Positions 46,910 to 59,111 of a stretch of 64,000 nt of DNA are shown in pieces. The stretch is taken from the NCBI RefSeq assembly GCF_005239225.2, contig NC_133298.1, positions 3,534,001 to 3,598,000 of the forward strand. Direction: 5' to 3'. Both the position numbers and the translations under genes were made by a program. Within the stretch, counting starts at the first letter, position 1, and every line of letters starts with the position of its first letter. Below the pieces are notes generated by a model. It did no database searches. It was not told the DNA's origin and was given only the letters and a program-made list of their open reading frames with translations. Source of the stretch: Populus alba (taxonomy: Eukaryota > Streptophyta > Magnoliopsida > Malpighiales > Salicaceae).

Positions 46910-49900
46910 ATGTCGGATCCTCAGAACAGCACGCCAGGTAATTTCTCGCAGCCTTTTCGTTATACCATCAATCTATGAAAAAACCATGGTCTTAATCGTA
47001 GACTTTTCGTTATACCAGCGATGTTTATGAACTAATTCATAAGAGGTTTTTTTTTTTATTAAGTCCTGGGGGTTGCATGATTTTTGTAGTCTTAGATGGC
47101 AAGTTGTCTGGGCTAGGAAGTTAGATGAGAGATTTTGATGAGTTTATAGCAGATCTTGATTTGCAGTAACTGCTCCTTCTAGTGAATTTAAGGAAGATGT
47201 GTGCTTGATCTTGGTTCGAGAGGTTCTATGTCATCATTTCCCTGTTGAATTTGATTCTAATTCCGTGAAATGGTGCACAACTTGATGTTCTTTTAGATAC
47301 ATGTGGATATCCTATCTTAAAAGTTAAGGGCTGTTTATTTACCTTATTCTGGTTGCCTTTCTGGACAGCAACGTTTCGTGGTGATGACAAGATGGAAGAG
47401 GACTCTGGATCTATGATATTGATTGGTGAAGTTGTGGGTCTTGGTGATAGAATCCCGGAAGAACAAATGCATACCGGGAATAAGGAGCACTCTTTGAATA
47501 GTCATGATCCTGTAAACCATGTTTGTGAGCCACGTCCTAACATAGGTAATGTTTTCAACTGTGCATGTGTTGAAATGAATTGGCTGTGGAGTATTTTACT
47601 GAATGCTATTCTGAACCAAATCGTTTTGCATTCATACTAGAGGCAACATGCTATTGAACACCTAATTGCACCATCTGCCCCGAAAGGTTAGCGGTTAGCC
47701 ACAAATACCAGCCATCAGAAGCGTAAATCTCCCAAATCAAAATTCTCAAACTCAGCCCTATGGACAAAATAAAAACTAGTACCCCTTGCCTGCTAGAAGT
47801 CATTGTCAAACTGAAAGCCAGAAAACAATAGAGAACCTTCAGTGACCTATGTACCCAACTTTAGAAAGGATGATAATCGTAGCTGAGTTCTTCACGTTCT
47901 GTTTTTTTCAACCAATCTACTTATGTTATAGAGGTATAAAATATAAGTAATAAGTATATATTGCAAGAACTATGACAACATTATCTTTTTAAGTATGCAT
48001 CAATGACTCTTAATACCTTCTAAGACCTGGATGGTCTACCAAAATTCCCACCAGACACGTTGATCAAGCTATGATATTGATTTTCAGCCAAACATTATGC
48101 AAGTATAACATGTAATTTGTCTAATTGCATGGAAACAGTTCGTCTGATGGGTTTTAATTATGTACCTTGTTATCAGTAATGTCATAAACTTTGTGCTAAA
48201 CTCATATCTTACTCTTGAGTTGTGGCTTAAATTGGTGAATTGGTTTAGGATAGATTGGTAATTGCATGGTGTGGTGTCCTAAACAAGAATGCAATGTGTT
48301 GATGTATTTTCTTTAGGATAAGGACTTTTCTTGTTAAAGTTGGACTTGAAGTATGTTTTCTAATGAAACAAGGACTTAATTGCTAGTATAAATAGAATGT
48401 GTTGTGGCTAGTTTATGTGTGCCTCCAATATTTATGGTGTGTAGTGGCAACCACAATCCTGATAGTAGAATTCTTTGGTGCGCCACATGGGGGGTTTTGT
48501 GAAAGGGTTGCCCTCTCATCTAGTTTTACACTAGTAGTTTACAAGGCCTAGTAGTTGTGTAGTGGAGATTGCTTGGATCTAACCGGGTTTTGGGTGGTGA
48601 GGTATTTGTGTAGTGTTTGATTAGTGAGTGTACTCTCTATTTTGATAGTGAAGTCTTGTGGAATAGGCTTTGCTGAACAATGTTATATTTCGTGTCCCTT
48701 TTATTTGTGTTACTATTTGGTTTGCCTGGGTTTTGCACAACACATACTATTCCTATCGGTGGCAATACTATTTGTTTTGCTTGGGTTTTGCACAACGCAT
48801 ACTATTCCTTTTGATGGCAATACTATTTGCATTTTAAACCAAATCCAGTACTTGGGGCAGCCGCATACTATTAAATCTTACAAAATTGGGGCAGCTGCAT
48901 CCTGCATAGTATAATTAATTGGAAAGTGGCCTCAAATCCTCCATTGCATTGTAGAAGACAACCTCGACCCTAAACTCCAACTCCTTGTCAAAAACAGCAT
49001 AATGCATCACCTTCCGTGGAAGCTTTTCACATCAAATCCAGTAATTTTGGATGCTGACTTAGATTCTCAAATTGAACCCCATGTTGAGTTCTTGCAGTAC
49101 TAGAAATGTTATAGAAGCTATCGAGCAGTCTTCACAGTTGTTTGCAGCTTATTTGGGTTACTCAAGAGAATTTTCATATTTGAATGCAACCACTTCCTGG
49201 CCTGGTTTCCTGTTAGTTCATGATTTGTCCAAATAAAAGTCATTTGTTTATCTGATCATTCCAGTATTTCATTAGGTTGATTAACCAAAGAGATTCCTAT
49301 TCAACTTTCACACAAATATTCCATTGATTTTTTTCTTCTTTTATTGTTGATAATAATTCTATATATATTTGTGCGACTCTTTTTCTAGAAACATGTGCGA
49401 ATTTTACAATTTGAAGGGTTCTTTGCTATCAAACATTGACTTCTTGATTAAAGATGTAACATCCCCATTATTTGGGTACAAATTCCTTTATATTAAGTCT
49501 GTAAACAATGTAATTTTTTTTATTGGTCGATGAAACGGTTGACCGGTTTATTTAACAGTTCAATCAGTTGATCAGATAAATCTGAAGTTATCCATATTTC
49601 TAACTCATTAAGATTCTATCGAAATTTCAACAGAGTCTCCTTTGTATTTGGTCATCCCAAGTGTCGACATCAAAATCATATCATATAAGATAACACTTTA
49701 TAATCACAAACACCACAAACTCATCACCCCTTTTTCGATTCATTCATCCTGGATCTCATCTCGTCGTATCCATCATTCCATAATTTGTTCTCATCAATTC
49801 ATGTCACTAAGACCTTTATTAATTTCACATCCATTATAATAATTAGAACATCAAAACATTTACAATAAACTCCACATCAACAAACACTTGATTAAGTACA

Positions 49901-52900
49901 TATATATAGTTATTGCTCAAATTAGTATGACAAATATAATAATCATGCAAGACTTTAGCGTATATAGGTTTTAAATTACAAATACATTATATCACCTCAA
50001 TTAGTGGATGATAATTGTTAGTTTTATCTAAAGATATGTAAATTACATTTCAAAATAGAGGATCCAAAATTACAATCCATAAGTTTGATTTACAACTAAT
50101 AATCCATAATTTTCTAAATCTACTTAAAAGCAACAACTGATGATTACTCCTAGCGAGCCTCCGAGTTACCTATAACAAAGTCAATAAATTTTACCAAGTC
50201 ACAAGTTAATATCTTATTCAACACTTAAATGAAATAATCAACTTTTTATCTAGACAATATTTTAATTCATTCTTTATTACCATCAAATTTTTTCTTTACA
50301 TAAATTTAATCAACCCTAAACAAATCTTGTAATATTATAACTCACATAATTGTTTCAACATTTCCTTATCGAAGCCAACAATTCAATATTCTCTCTTAAG
50401 TACTCATTATCTCAACATATCCATCTTAATTGCCAATTGATCCTGCTTTCACATTCGAAAAACAATAATTTGGTATTTCTCACTAATACCAGTTTCTCCA
50501 ACAAACCCACCTTGAATGTCAATCATTATAGCATTCCTATTCGGAAGCTAATAATCCGGTATTCTTTAATAAATACTAAACAATTCTCTCAACTTACATA
50601 TCTTTCTTTCCATATTCACTATCAATATCACTACACATTTTCATGGATAACTAATTCACTAGTAAGATTTTCGAGAAAATTATAAGGAAAAGTACCATAA
50701 GGTACAGAGTCCTTTGCTGCATTTTAACTATAAGCGGATCCACCAGCTCTCCGAATCACCCTAACGGTCTCCCCTGCATCGACATGTTTTTCAATGAAGT
50801 TTTATTATTGTATAACAACATACTTCTTATTTTGCGTACCATTCATTATAATTCTATTATATTTAGGTTTTTCATCAATACGCTCTAATCATTAATTACA
50901 AACAAATTCTTGATTCCTTCAACTCTTATTAATTTTACACAATTTCATAAAATTTATAGTTTTCTCTAACAATTTGTAATTTCATCCTTCTAGGCCCAAC
51001 CATTCAATTATTCAATATTCTATCATTTCATTAACTCAACTCAATCAAAATCATTATTCACGTGATCATACATACAGTTATAATACAATTAATGGACAAT
51101 ATCATAAATGCAAAATTTCCCCCCTTTTGTTCTCTTTATGGACGACCCCTATGGCTTCCCTACGCATCAAAATTTCTTTGTTATTTCAACATGTTTTCAC
51201 TCCTATTACATCCTACAGGGATCCTAGAAACTCAATTTCTAATAAATTCATTTTCCAAGTCTTCTCTCCTTTTCCTCTTCTCTCTCTCTCTCTCTCTCTC
51301 TCATTATATCATAATTTTCCCTTTCTTTTATCTTTCTTAATTTCTAGTATGGATGTGTTTTTTTATCTTTCAAAATCCTATCTTTTCACCCCTAAAGCTT
51401 ACTTTCTAGCCTTTCAAGGTGAAAGGAAGGAAGAAATGAAAATGTTATTTTCTCTCTTCTTGCACACCGTTGGGTTATACTAGGGAAAATAGCCAAAACA
51501 GTAAATATTTTGAGAAACAATCTAATCATTTTATTAAATTGGTCTAGCCGTTTCTTAAAACAGCTACACCGTTTCTAGTTCTGGAAATATGCACATTTTC
51601 AGCTATGAACTTTTCTTCTTTTACTTTCTTAATCTCTTTTCTCCAATTTATTCTTTTCACTTGTTTGTTTTATTTTCATCACACTATAATTTCTATTATA
51701 TTTATTATTTTTAATTTATCCCGGGGTTACAAAAGAGGAGTGTCTTTTTATGGGTTTGCTAAATTTCCTTTTCACGGACCAAAAATATACGGAAAAGCAT
51801 GATAGTATGGTTTATGTAATGTATGATCAAAGTCTAGAGGTTGTAAGAGTGAGGATTAACCTTGTCTTTTTCTTTGTTTTTTTTTTTTTTTTCAATTTAT
51901 TTCTACAATTTTTTTCTTATAGTTAACCTTGTTGGGTCAAATGGGTTTTTCTGGGTCAAAAACTTGGCCGGTTTAACTAGCAACCTGATCCGGATCAGGC
52001 TTCAACGTCGCAAGTTTTCCGGGTCAACCCTCCAGGCTATATTGGGTTTTACAACCATGATATCACCATGCCCATGACATACATGAAAATTTCCTCATGC
52101 ATATGTTGATTTCCGATTCCTGTAATATTATGCATGTTCAAGCTTAGAATTGCTCAAAGCATTTTGTTTTGTATCATGCATGAGATTTTAGAAAAACACA
52201 GGTTGCATAGTAAAAAGCCATATGAGAATGAAATGCAATTTATCTTTTGGGCTCATTTTTTCCAGCTAAAGGCAAAATAATCTTTGCAACCTTCCCTTTT
52301 TCTCTCCTCTTCTTTCTTTGTTTTCCCTCTTATTTTCTCACATTTCTTTATCAGTACCACCTAAACTTCGTATGATCACTATATAATGTGATCATCACAC
52401 TGCTTTAGAAAAATCTTCCAATATGTATGCTTGTCTATGTATGCCTTTTTAAATTTTTACAATCACCTCTCTCATGCAAGATATCAATTGCTCTGGAGAA
52501 ATCCATCAACATAGAACTCAATGGACCAGAAAAATTCATCAACATAGAGCTATATATTGTAAGGTTGATAACAAAATAATCAACGAATAGAAAACACAAT
52601 ATCTATCCATTAAATACACAAGCTTTTGAAATGATAAAATAAAATCCTAATGATTTTTGTTTGCTTTCTCTATATAGGAATTCTTGATAACTGGATTTCC
52701 TAGCTACTTTGTGACCGTATATCTTATCATAATTTTAGTTAACTGGGTATTGCTTTCTTTTCCTACAAGGATTATAAAAAAGGCTTTTATATGGTGAGAT
52801 TGTATGGCGAGATTTTTTTTGTAAATAAATCATTCATGATGTTTTTTTTTTTTTTTTGAAATGTTAATTTGTATATAAGAAAAGAGAAGAGTTCTGTACA

Positions 52901-54657
52901 AAATTACGAAGGGTATGCCCCAAGGAACAACCAAACAGCAACAATTAAGGAAGAAGAGAAATTATATTGTAAATCGAAAACAGGACCTCTGCAACAGGGC
53001 AGAACAGAAACAGTAGCAAAAAAAGCAAAACACAACCGCCAGGATGAAGGACATCCAGAGAGGAAACCAAAGGAACAATGAAGAGGAGAGCACTCCCATG
53101 CCTGATCTGCTAAGCTTGTACTTCTGGGAGCTTCCATACGCTTTTGAAAGTGCAGGGGATTAGGCTTCGATCCTTTTCCATCAAGACAGTTCGGATAGTT
53201 TGAAAAATTTCCTCACCTAGTTGTTGTGTAGACCGGTATGTTTGATTGAAGATCCTATTGTTTTGAGACCCCTAACCTTAGTTTCTTGCAGGGATGGCAA
53301 TTTGATTCGATCCTGATGGATATCAACCGTCCTGACTGAATGAGTAGAATTGGCTTACTTCTTCTTCTTCTTCTTCTTCTTTTCTTCTTTTCTTTTTCTT
53401 TTCTTTTTTGTTTGCTTTTTTTTTTTTTTCTTTTTAGATAGTTATCTTATCTGATTAGAATTAGAATGAGTAGAACAACCTTACTTTTTCTTCTTCTTCT
53501 TTTTTTTTATTAATTTTTTTTGAGTTGTTTTTAGATAGTTACCTTGTCCGATTAGTAAATTCAATTCAAACCTAACATAAACCTAACCCGAGATATATAT
53601 AGTTGTAGCATATAGATATACATGTAGAACATTTATATTTTCTTAATACAATATAATATTTAGATATTTTAACATTGACATATTACACGCACAGTGATTT
53701 TATGTTGAGCAATAATTTATACTTAAATAATAGATATTCATCTGGATGCTCGAAACTCAATACTCAATGGATAAGGTATGAATATCTAAATTTTTTACTA
53801 TTGTATGATATGGGTCGGGAATGGATATGATAAAACCTAATCCATGGGTACTCAATGCCATTCTGAGTTTATTGTTTCAGCATTCACTATATGCAAGTTT
53901 TGGCCGTTCTCCTAGAATTCTTGTTTGTGCTGTTTCCATCTTCCTGCTGTACATGAATTGATCTAGTGCAGAACTTCTGTTCTTATCACAACGAAATGAA
54001 AGTCCTAATATCAATGTGATGTTAAAGTCTACTGGCTTCTCTTTCTTTCTTTCTTTTTTCTTTTTCATTGGTGGAAAATGAATGGTTAAAAATATATTTT
54101 TATTTATTTAAAATAGGCATTTTTCAGGTAATGTCATGGTAAGGAATATCTTAATTTTTTTAAAAAAATGTTCCATCATGCATTTTTCAACTTCCAATTC
54201 TAGTTTAACTTCCTGAAATTTGGCATAACTTGTCTACTTATTACCGCATTATTCTCTTTCAGACACAACAGCGGAACCATCAATTAAGGAACCATCAATT
54301 AAGGAACCATCAACTAAGGTCATCTCAAAAAGTTTGTCTCGGACTGACATAGAGGAAAGACTGAGCGTTCCTGCAAGTTGTCTACGCTTTTTCCCAATGC
54401 CTGAAGGTGTAAGAGAAATTGAGTTCCAAGCAATCGACACTCTAGGGAAGCTGTGGAACTTTAAGCTGTCCTGTCGTGCTGGAGGACATCCTAAACCTGT
54501 TATCACTGGGCAGTGGCTTAGTTTTGTGAAGGATAAAGGTGTCAAGGTAGGTGATAACGTAACAATATCTCACCAAAATAATGGAACGAATGAAGGCCAA
54601 TACAGCATTTCAGTGTCCAGAAAGGTTTTCAATGTTTTGGCGACTTTGCCAGCTTGA
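46910..54657 (+). CDS. B3-domain DNA-binding protein
   Basis: Exons 46910-46937, 47369-47545 and 54263-54657 have GT-AG borders and matching phases and give 199 residues. Residues about 102-195 form a B3 domain: LSVPASCLRFFP, the WNFKL strand, GGHPKPVITGQWLSFVKDKG and KVGDNV. B3 domains are plant-specific DNA-binding folds (ARF, RAV, LAV, REM groups). With a single C-terminal B3 domain and an acidic N-terminus this resembles the small REM-type or orphan members. Three tandem 15-bp units (EPSIK, EPSIK, EPSTK) start exon 3 at about 54274-54318. The second intron is 6.7 kb and contains a solo LTR and a LINE tail. An extra exon inside that intron cannot be excluded, but the phases close without it. 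Confidence 0.78.
47546..49454. other. 5' part of the long B3-gene intron, possible old LTR
   Basis: No further exon recognised. The segment at about 48240-48850 (GTGTGTAGTGGCAACC, TGATAGTGAAGTCTTGTGG) resembles the LTR of a Copia-type element in style, but I find no termini or target duplication. Confidence 0.3.
48711..48830 (+). repeat. 55-bp tandem repeat, about two copies
   Basis: TACTATTTG...GGGTTTTGCACAAC recurs at 48711, 48766 and (start only) 48821, giving a 55-bp period. Copies differ at several bases. It lies in an intron. Confidence 0.8.
49455..51731. mobile_element. Solo LTR, 2277 bp
   Basis: It starts TGTAACATCCCC and ends CCCGGGGTTACA, with complementary TGTAAC/GTTACA tips. A perfect 5-bp duplication, AAAGA, flanks it (49450-49454 and 51732-51736). 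There is no coding sequence, so this is most simply a solo LTR left by recombination between the two LTRs of a larger element. The length and TGTAAC tips suit a Ty3/Gypsy-type LTR, but the superfamily is inferred. CT-rich runs occur at 51280-51302. Confidence 0.82.
52841..53150 (-). mobile_element. LINE 3' end with poly-A tail
   Basis: Read on the minus strand, the sequence ends GGGGCATACCCTTCGTAATT, then TTTTGTACAGAACTC, TATACAAATTAACATTTC and a run of about 19 A (poly-T at 52841-52859 on +). This closing phrase is the usual 3'UTR of plant L1-type LINEs. Reverse transcriptase is not present, so the copy is strongly 5'-truncated. The 5' limit is a guess and the target duplication was not found. 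Confidence 0.65.
53151..54262. other. 3' part of the long B3-gene intron
   Basis: CTT/TTC simple repeats at about 53360-53400 and 53488-53510, then AT-rich sequence. The acceptor TTCTCTTTCAG ends it at 54262. No exon or bounded element recognised. Confidence 0.4.
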
Positions 54658-56210
54658 GCTTCTTTTCTTTCACCTGCAGAAGTTTGCTCTCTGCAGGGTA
54701 TTCTTCTTTGAAGCATGGCCTTGACTCTCTCAAGTAATGCATGTCCAGTATTAAACTCGGCCATCTTTCAAGGAAAAATATAAGTTTGATTTTGTTTGAT
54801 GTACAATTTGATAGTGTAAGTGTAAAAATATTAGAACATGGTGTATTTTTATGCTGAAGAAAACAAATGATGAAGAGATTTGTTGCATGTTAAATTCTTA
54901 AAGATAAAAAAAAAACCAGGCTTAAAATATTTGATTTTATTTATTCATGTCTCTATATAGATTTGTTACATGTTAAAAATCTTAAAGATTAAAAACACCA
55001 GACTCAAAAATATTTGATTTTATTCATTCTTGTTTTCATAATTTTTATAATTCTTAATATAGAAAAGATTATAAATCTCTAATAATTTTAAATGGAAAAA
55101 AATAAATTAAGAAAAATATTTTCTAATAAAAAAAATATATCATAATAAATCATGAAAAAAATATATTTATTTTTCTAAAAAACCCTTAACATTAGCGTCG
55201 TAGAAGAACATTTTTTTTATGTATCACCTATCATAGGTTCTTAAAATCTTTATGCAAGTCATTCAATATTAATTTTTTAATACAATATTTTTATGTGAAT
55301 CATCTCATAATAGATTTTCAATGCATTTTTATATAGTTCGTCTTATCATAAATCCCATCACCAGGCTGATGCAAACAAAAAAAACACATTAACTCTTGAA
55401 ATTTTTTTTCTTTAATGAAAATCTTTTTATTCCTTTCTATACAAACATGTCACGATAATTTCATTCAATGGTTATTCTATAGCACATAACAAAACAAAAT
55501 AACCATAAAAAATTATTGATTATCGATTTTCCGATCATGGTTGGTTTGTAGCACATAACAAAGTAAAATAACCCCTAATAATCATTGAGCATTGATGCAA
55601 ATAGAAGTAAAGGATAAAGGGATTTGTTGTATGTTAAAATGCTTTAAGACCAATAACACAACAAGTATACGAAGATCCTTCAAATATTTAGTTTTATTAT
55701 TTCATTTCTCCACTTGTCAAAAATGTTATTACAAATATTTTTCTTAATTTATTTTTTTTATATTTTTTAGTTATATATATATATATCTTTTTTTTTTTCT
55801 AAAAAAAAACTCATCAATTTTACTGCTTGTGGCCCTCCTTAACTTCTTTCTATATATAATAGTAATAAGAAATCCAGATTGATATTACTTACCAGCTTCA
55901 TATACCTGTCAGTGTCTTTATCAGATTTATTTATCTGAAATCATACAGCTTGATAATGGGATAATGACTCCAGTTTTGACTTGCTAACTAAAGTTCAGTG
56001 AGACATTTAAGATGTTCGGAAAGCTTTAGGTTTCTGGTAGACCATCTTTAAGGTGCCGACCTGTTTGGAAATGACATTAAACACCTGATTAGAAACATGG
56101 TGATTATGCATAAACATTAAACAGACTAAAAAAACTATTTATAATATCAGTACACTGAAATATAAAAACAAATTTAAAATTATTAGTAACGCTGTGCGTT
56201 TCCAAACACA
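54658..56210. other. Intergenic region
   Basis: 3' flank of the B3 gene, then AT-rich DNA. A phrase with TTGTTGCATGTTAAATTCTT and KAAAGATTAAAAAC-like words recurs at about 54880, 54965 and 55625, suggesting an old repeat. No gene found. Confidence 0.35.
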
Positions 56211-56421
56211 GGAAAGACTGAGCGTTCCTACAAGTTGTCTACACTTTTTCCCAATGCCTGAAGGTGTAGGAGAAATTGAGTTCCAAGCAACCGACACTCT
56301 TGGGAAACTGTGGAACTTTAGGCTGTTATCCTGTCGCTCTGGAGAACCTCCTAAACCTTTTATCACTGGGCAGTGGCTTAGTTTTGTGAAGGGTAAAAAT
56401 GTCAAGGTAGGTGATATTTGA
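56211..56421 (+). pseudogene. Truncated copy of the B3 exon
   Basis: About 206 bp are closely similar to exon 3 of the B3 gene (from GGAAAGACTGAGCGTTCC to GTCAAGGTAGGTGAT). It lacks the N-terminal coding exons, the EPSIK repeats and the end of the B3 domain. After GTAGGTGATA the sequence diverges and stops at TGA 56419-56421. One codon is inserted (CTGTTATCCTG against CTGTCCTG), which keeps the frame. With no start region and an incomplete domain it is best read as a fragment from a local duplication. Confidence 0.8.
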
Positions 56422-57664
56422 GCATCGATGCTTAGAACTTCACCATGATGCAAAACTTACATGGTTATTTTTTAACCAATCATTTTTTAATTTGTTTTTA
56501 TTATTTTTTTATGCTAAGAAATATTAAGTTGATGCAAAAAAAAATTTAGTACTTCACCATGATGCAATTTTTTTAGAAAACAAAGGTTTAATATAAATAT
56601 TTTACGGTATTTCTTTTTATGTTATTTGTTGCATCACACGCACATTGTTTACCAATTTACTCACAAACCTTTACCATCACGCATTTACAATTTACATCAC
56701 GATCAAACATGCAATTAAGACATTAATAAAACATTCCAAGCTCCAAAAATACACCTTCAACATTGTTGCCAAGTCAGATGAAGCTGTAACCAAATACTAA
56801 AGACATTTCTCCTTATTATATTCTAAAATTACAATCCTACCCGAATCAGAACCAACAACAATACAATCTTTTTTAGCACCAGTTAGTCTAAAAAAGTCTA
56901 TCGAGCCAACATCATTCTTTCCATCCCACGCGCAAGTCATTTCAATCGCTTCCTTCCAGCGTATCACCATATTAAGAGCAAACTTTCATAAACCCCCTTT
57001 AAGATGCAAAAGAAATTCCAATAACGTTCCTTCTTTTCTTCTATTTTTTTTTTATATATATAAAGTCAGGAACTTTAACTAAGATTGGATAGGTTGGCTT
57101 GTTGTTTTTCAAGAGGTTGGAGATGAAGATGGTGAAATGTTCTTGGAAATGATGGAGAGAGGAGGGCGGTTATTTACATGTTTTCAGGAGAGGGAGAGGC
57201 AAGCTTTTTTTTCTTGTCCTTGTCTGTCTATTTCTGTGTGTGTGTGTGTGTGTGCAGGTGAGGTGGAGAAATATGGGACTCCCTTTTTCTTTTTCTTTCT
57301 CGACTCGTCTTTTCACTTGCCTCCTTTTCAAATGGTCAGAGCCCCTTTTGTTTTGTTTTTGCTTGGCCCGCTTTTTGAATGGTCTGAGCCCTTTTCCTTG
57401 CTTGGGCCCTTTTCCGTCCTGGACATTGATCTTTTTATATAGGCAGTTATGCGTAAACAACTATGGAAATTCTCTAGCGGTATTGCAAGGATTCAGTTTT
57501 TCAGTTTCTTGTCTTTTATAAATAAACTGACGCATGTAATAATAGAATCTCAACTGAAAATTAAATAAAAAAAACTAGGACTAATTAATTTACATTATTG
57601 AACATTAATTGATATTTAATATTGAAATGTTACAGTAAATTGTGTATTTGGGGTGAAAGGATTT

Positions 57665-57708
<44 letters not shown>

Positions 57709-57815
57709 CCCTCTACTTCCGCCAGATAAATTAAGTTGCCCATATTTTTCAACCTTTCTTCTTTTCTTTTCTGATCATTTCTTGTTTTGATATAGACCTT
57801 GAAAAGAGTTCCAAT
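56422..57815. other. Intergenic region upstream of the BAHD gene
   Basis: AT-rich, with a (GT)n run at 57235-57255, CT-rich sequence and a (TA)n run at about 57667-57705, roughly 110 bp before the BAHD start codon. Open frames at 57137-57521 on + come from CT-rich composition. No gene assigned. Confidence 0.4.
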
Positions 57816-59111
57816 ATGAACGTTCAAATCCTATCTAAAAAGTTGATAACTCCATCATCTCCAACTCCTTCCCGCCTTCGAAACTACAAAGTTTCATGGC
57901 TAAGTATGTTTCAGTCACCTCTTCTATATTTACCTAACATTTTCTACTACCCATCCAGTACTGGTGGAGACAACATTGAAAGAAGCAAGCAATTGCAAAA
58001 ATCATTATCGGAGGCCTTAACAATCTTTTACCCCTTTGCTGGAAGATACGTTGACAACAATCTCATAATTGATTGTAATGACGAGGGAGCTGAATATGTG
58101 GAAACCCAAGTAAGTGGCTTCCTCTCACAACTTCTTGAAGGAGGAGAACTTGAGACCGAGCTTCGGAATCGTTTGGCTCCAATTCCACATCGACCTGAAG
58201 ACGGTCCTATAGTATTAGTTCAGTTCAACATGTTCGAATGTGGTGCGGTGGCCATTGGTGTATGCATCAAACACAGGGCGGCCGATGCCAGTTCAGTATT
58301 TGCGTTCATTAATGCTTGGGCTACTGCAGCTAGATTAGGGGTTGATGAAGTACGTACCCCAAGTTTCCAGTTAGCTTCCTTCTTCCCACCAAGAGATATA
58401 CCTACTTTTACCCCAAACTTTGGAGAGAAAAAGGTTGAGATTCAGAAGAGGTTTGTGTTTAACAGTGCAGCGATGTCGAAACTGAAGGCTGTTGCGAGTG
58501 CCAATATTAATGGATCGCGCCAGCCGACACGAGTGGAGGTCGTGACAGCACTTCTGTGGAAGGCTCTTACAATGGTGGCTCGAGCGAAACATGGTCGGTT
58601 AAGGCCTTCCTTCTTGGTACATTCATTCAACTTGCGAGGGAAGACTGCAATGTCTGTACCAGATAATTCTTGTGGGAACTTTACAAACCCGGCGATTGCA
58701 CGTTTCACAGCAGATGATGATGAGAACAAAGTGGAACTTCATCACTTTGTAGATCGAGTTCACGATGGAATAAGGAAGAGGGTAACAGATTCTGCAAAGA
58801 TTTCAAGTGATGATGACTTGTTTTCTTCGGTGGTCAACACCAAGACTGAGATGATGATCGAAGCATTTCACAGAAGCGATGCAGATTTCTATATGTTTAA
58901 TAGCTGGTGTCGGATGCCGGTGTATGAGGTAGATTTTGGCTGGGGAAATCCTGGTTGGTTTAGTGCAGTGGTTGTCCCTGGTCATAATATGTTTCATTTC
59001 ATGGACACTAAAGATGGTGATGGAATTGAGGCATGGGTGAGCTTGGAAGAAGATGACATGCTTCTTTTCCAAGAAAATCCTGACATTAAGGCCTTCACGG
59101 GCCAAGAATAA
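57816..59111 (+). CDS. BAHD acyltransferase (vinorine synthase-like)
   Basis: A single uninterrupted exon encodes 431 residues, the normal BAHD length. The catalytic HXXXD motif is HRAAD at residues 153-157 and the structural DFGWG motif is at residues 373-377, both intact and in their usual places. Also typical are the early YPFAGR block (about residue 71) and NLR with a nearby glycine (about residue 273). BAHD enzymes move an acyl group from acyl-CoA to an alcohol or amine in the cytosol, making esters of alkaloids, terpenes, phenolics or volatiles. The absence of introns and the HRAAD/DFGWG layout suggest the vinorine synthase-like clade, which in trees is large and tandemly arrayed. The substrate cannot be told. 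The start ATG is preceded by AAT and gives the standard N-terminus. Confidence 0.94.
   Translation: MNVQILSKKLITPSSPTPSRLRNYKVSWLSMFQSPLLYLPNIFYYPSSTGGDNIERSKQLQKSLSEALTIFYPFAGRYVDNNLIIDCNDEGAEYVETQVSGFLSQLLEGGELETELRNRLAPIPHRPEDGPIVLVQFNMFECGAVAIGVCIKHRAADASSVFAFINAWATAARLGVDEVRTPSFQLASFFPPRDIPTFTPNFGEKKVEIQKRFVFNSAAMSKLKAVASANINGSRQPTRVEVVTALLWKALTMVARAKHGRLRPSFLVHSFNLRGKTAMSVPDNSCGNFTNPAIARFTADDDENKVELHHFVDRVHDGIRKRVTDSAKISSDDDLFSSVVNTKTEMMIEAFHRSDADFYMFNSWCRMPVYEVDFGWGNPGWFSAVVVPGHNMFHFMDTKDGDGIEAWVSLEEDDMLLFQENPDIKAFTGQE

Noticed and set aside
57137..57521. Open frames with Cys-Val runs upstream of the BAHD gene
   Set aside because: They arise from a GT microsatellite and CT-rich sequence.
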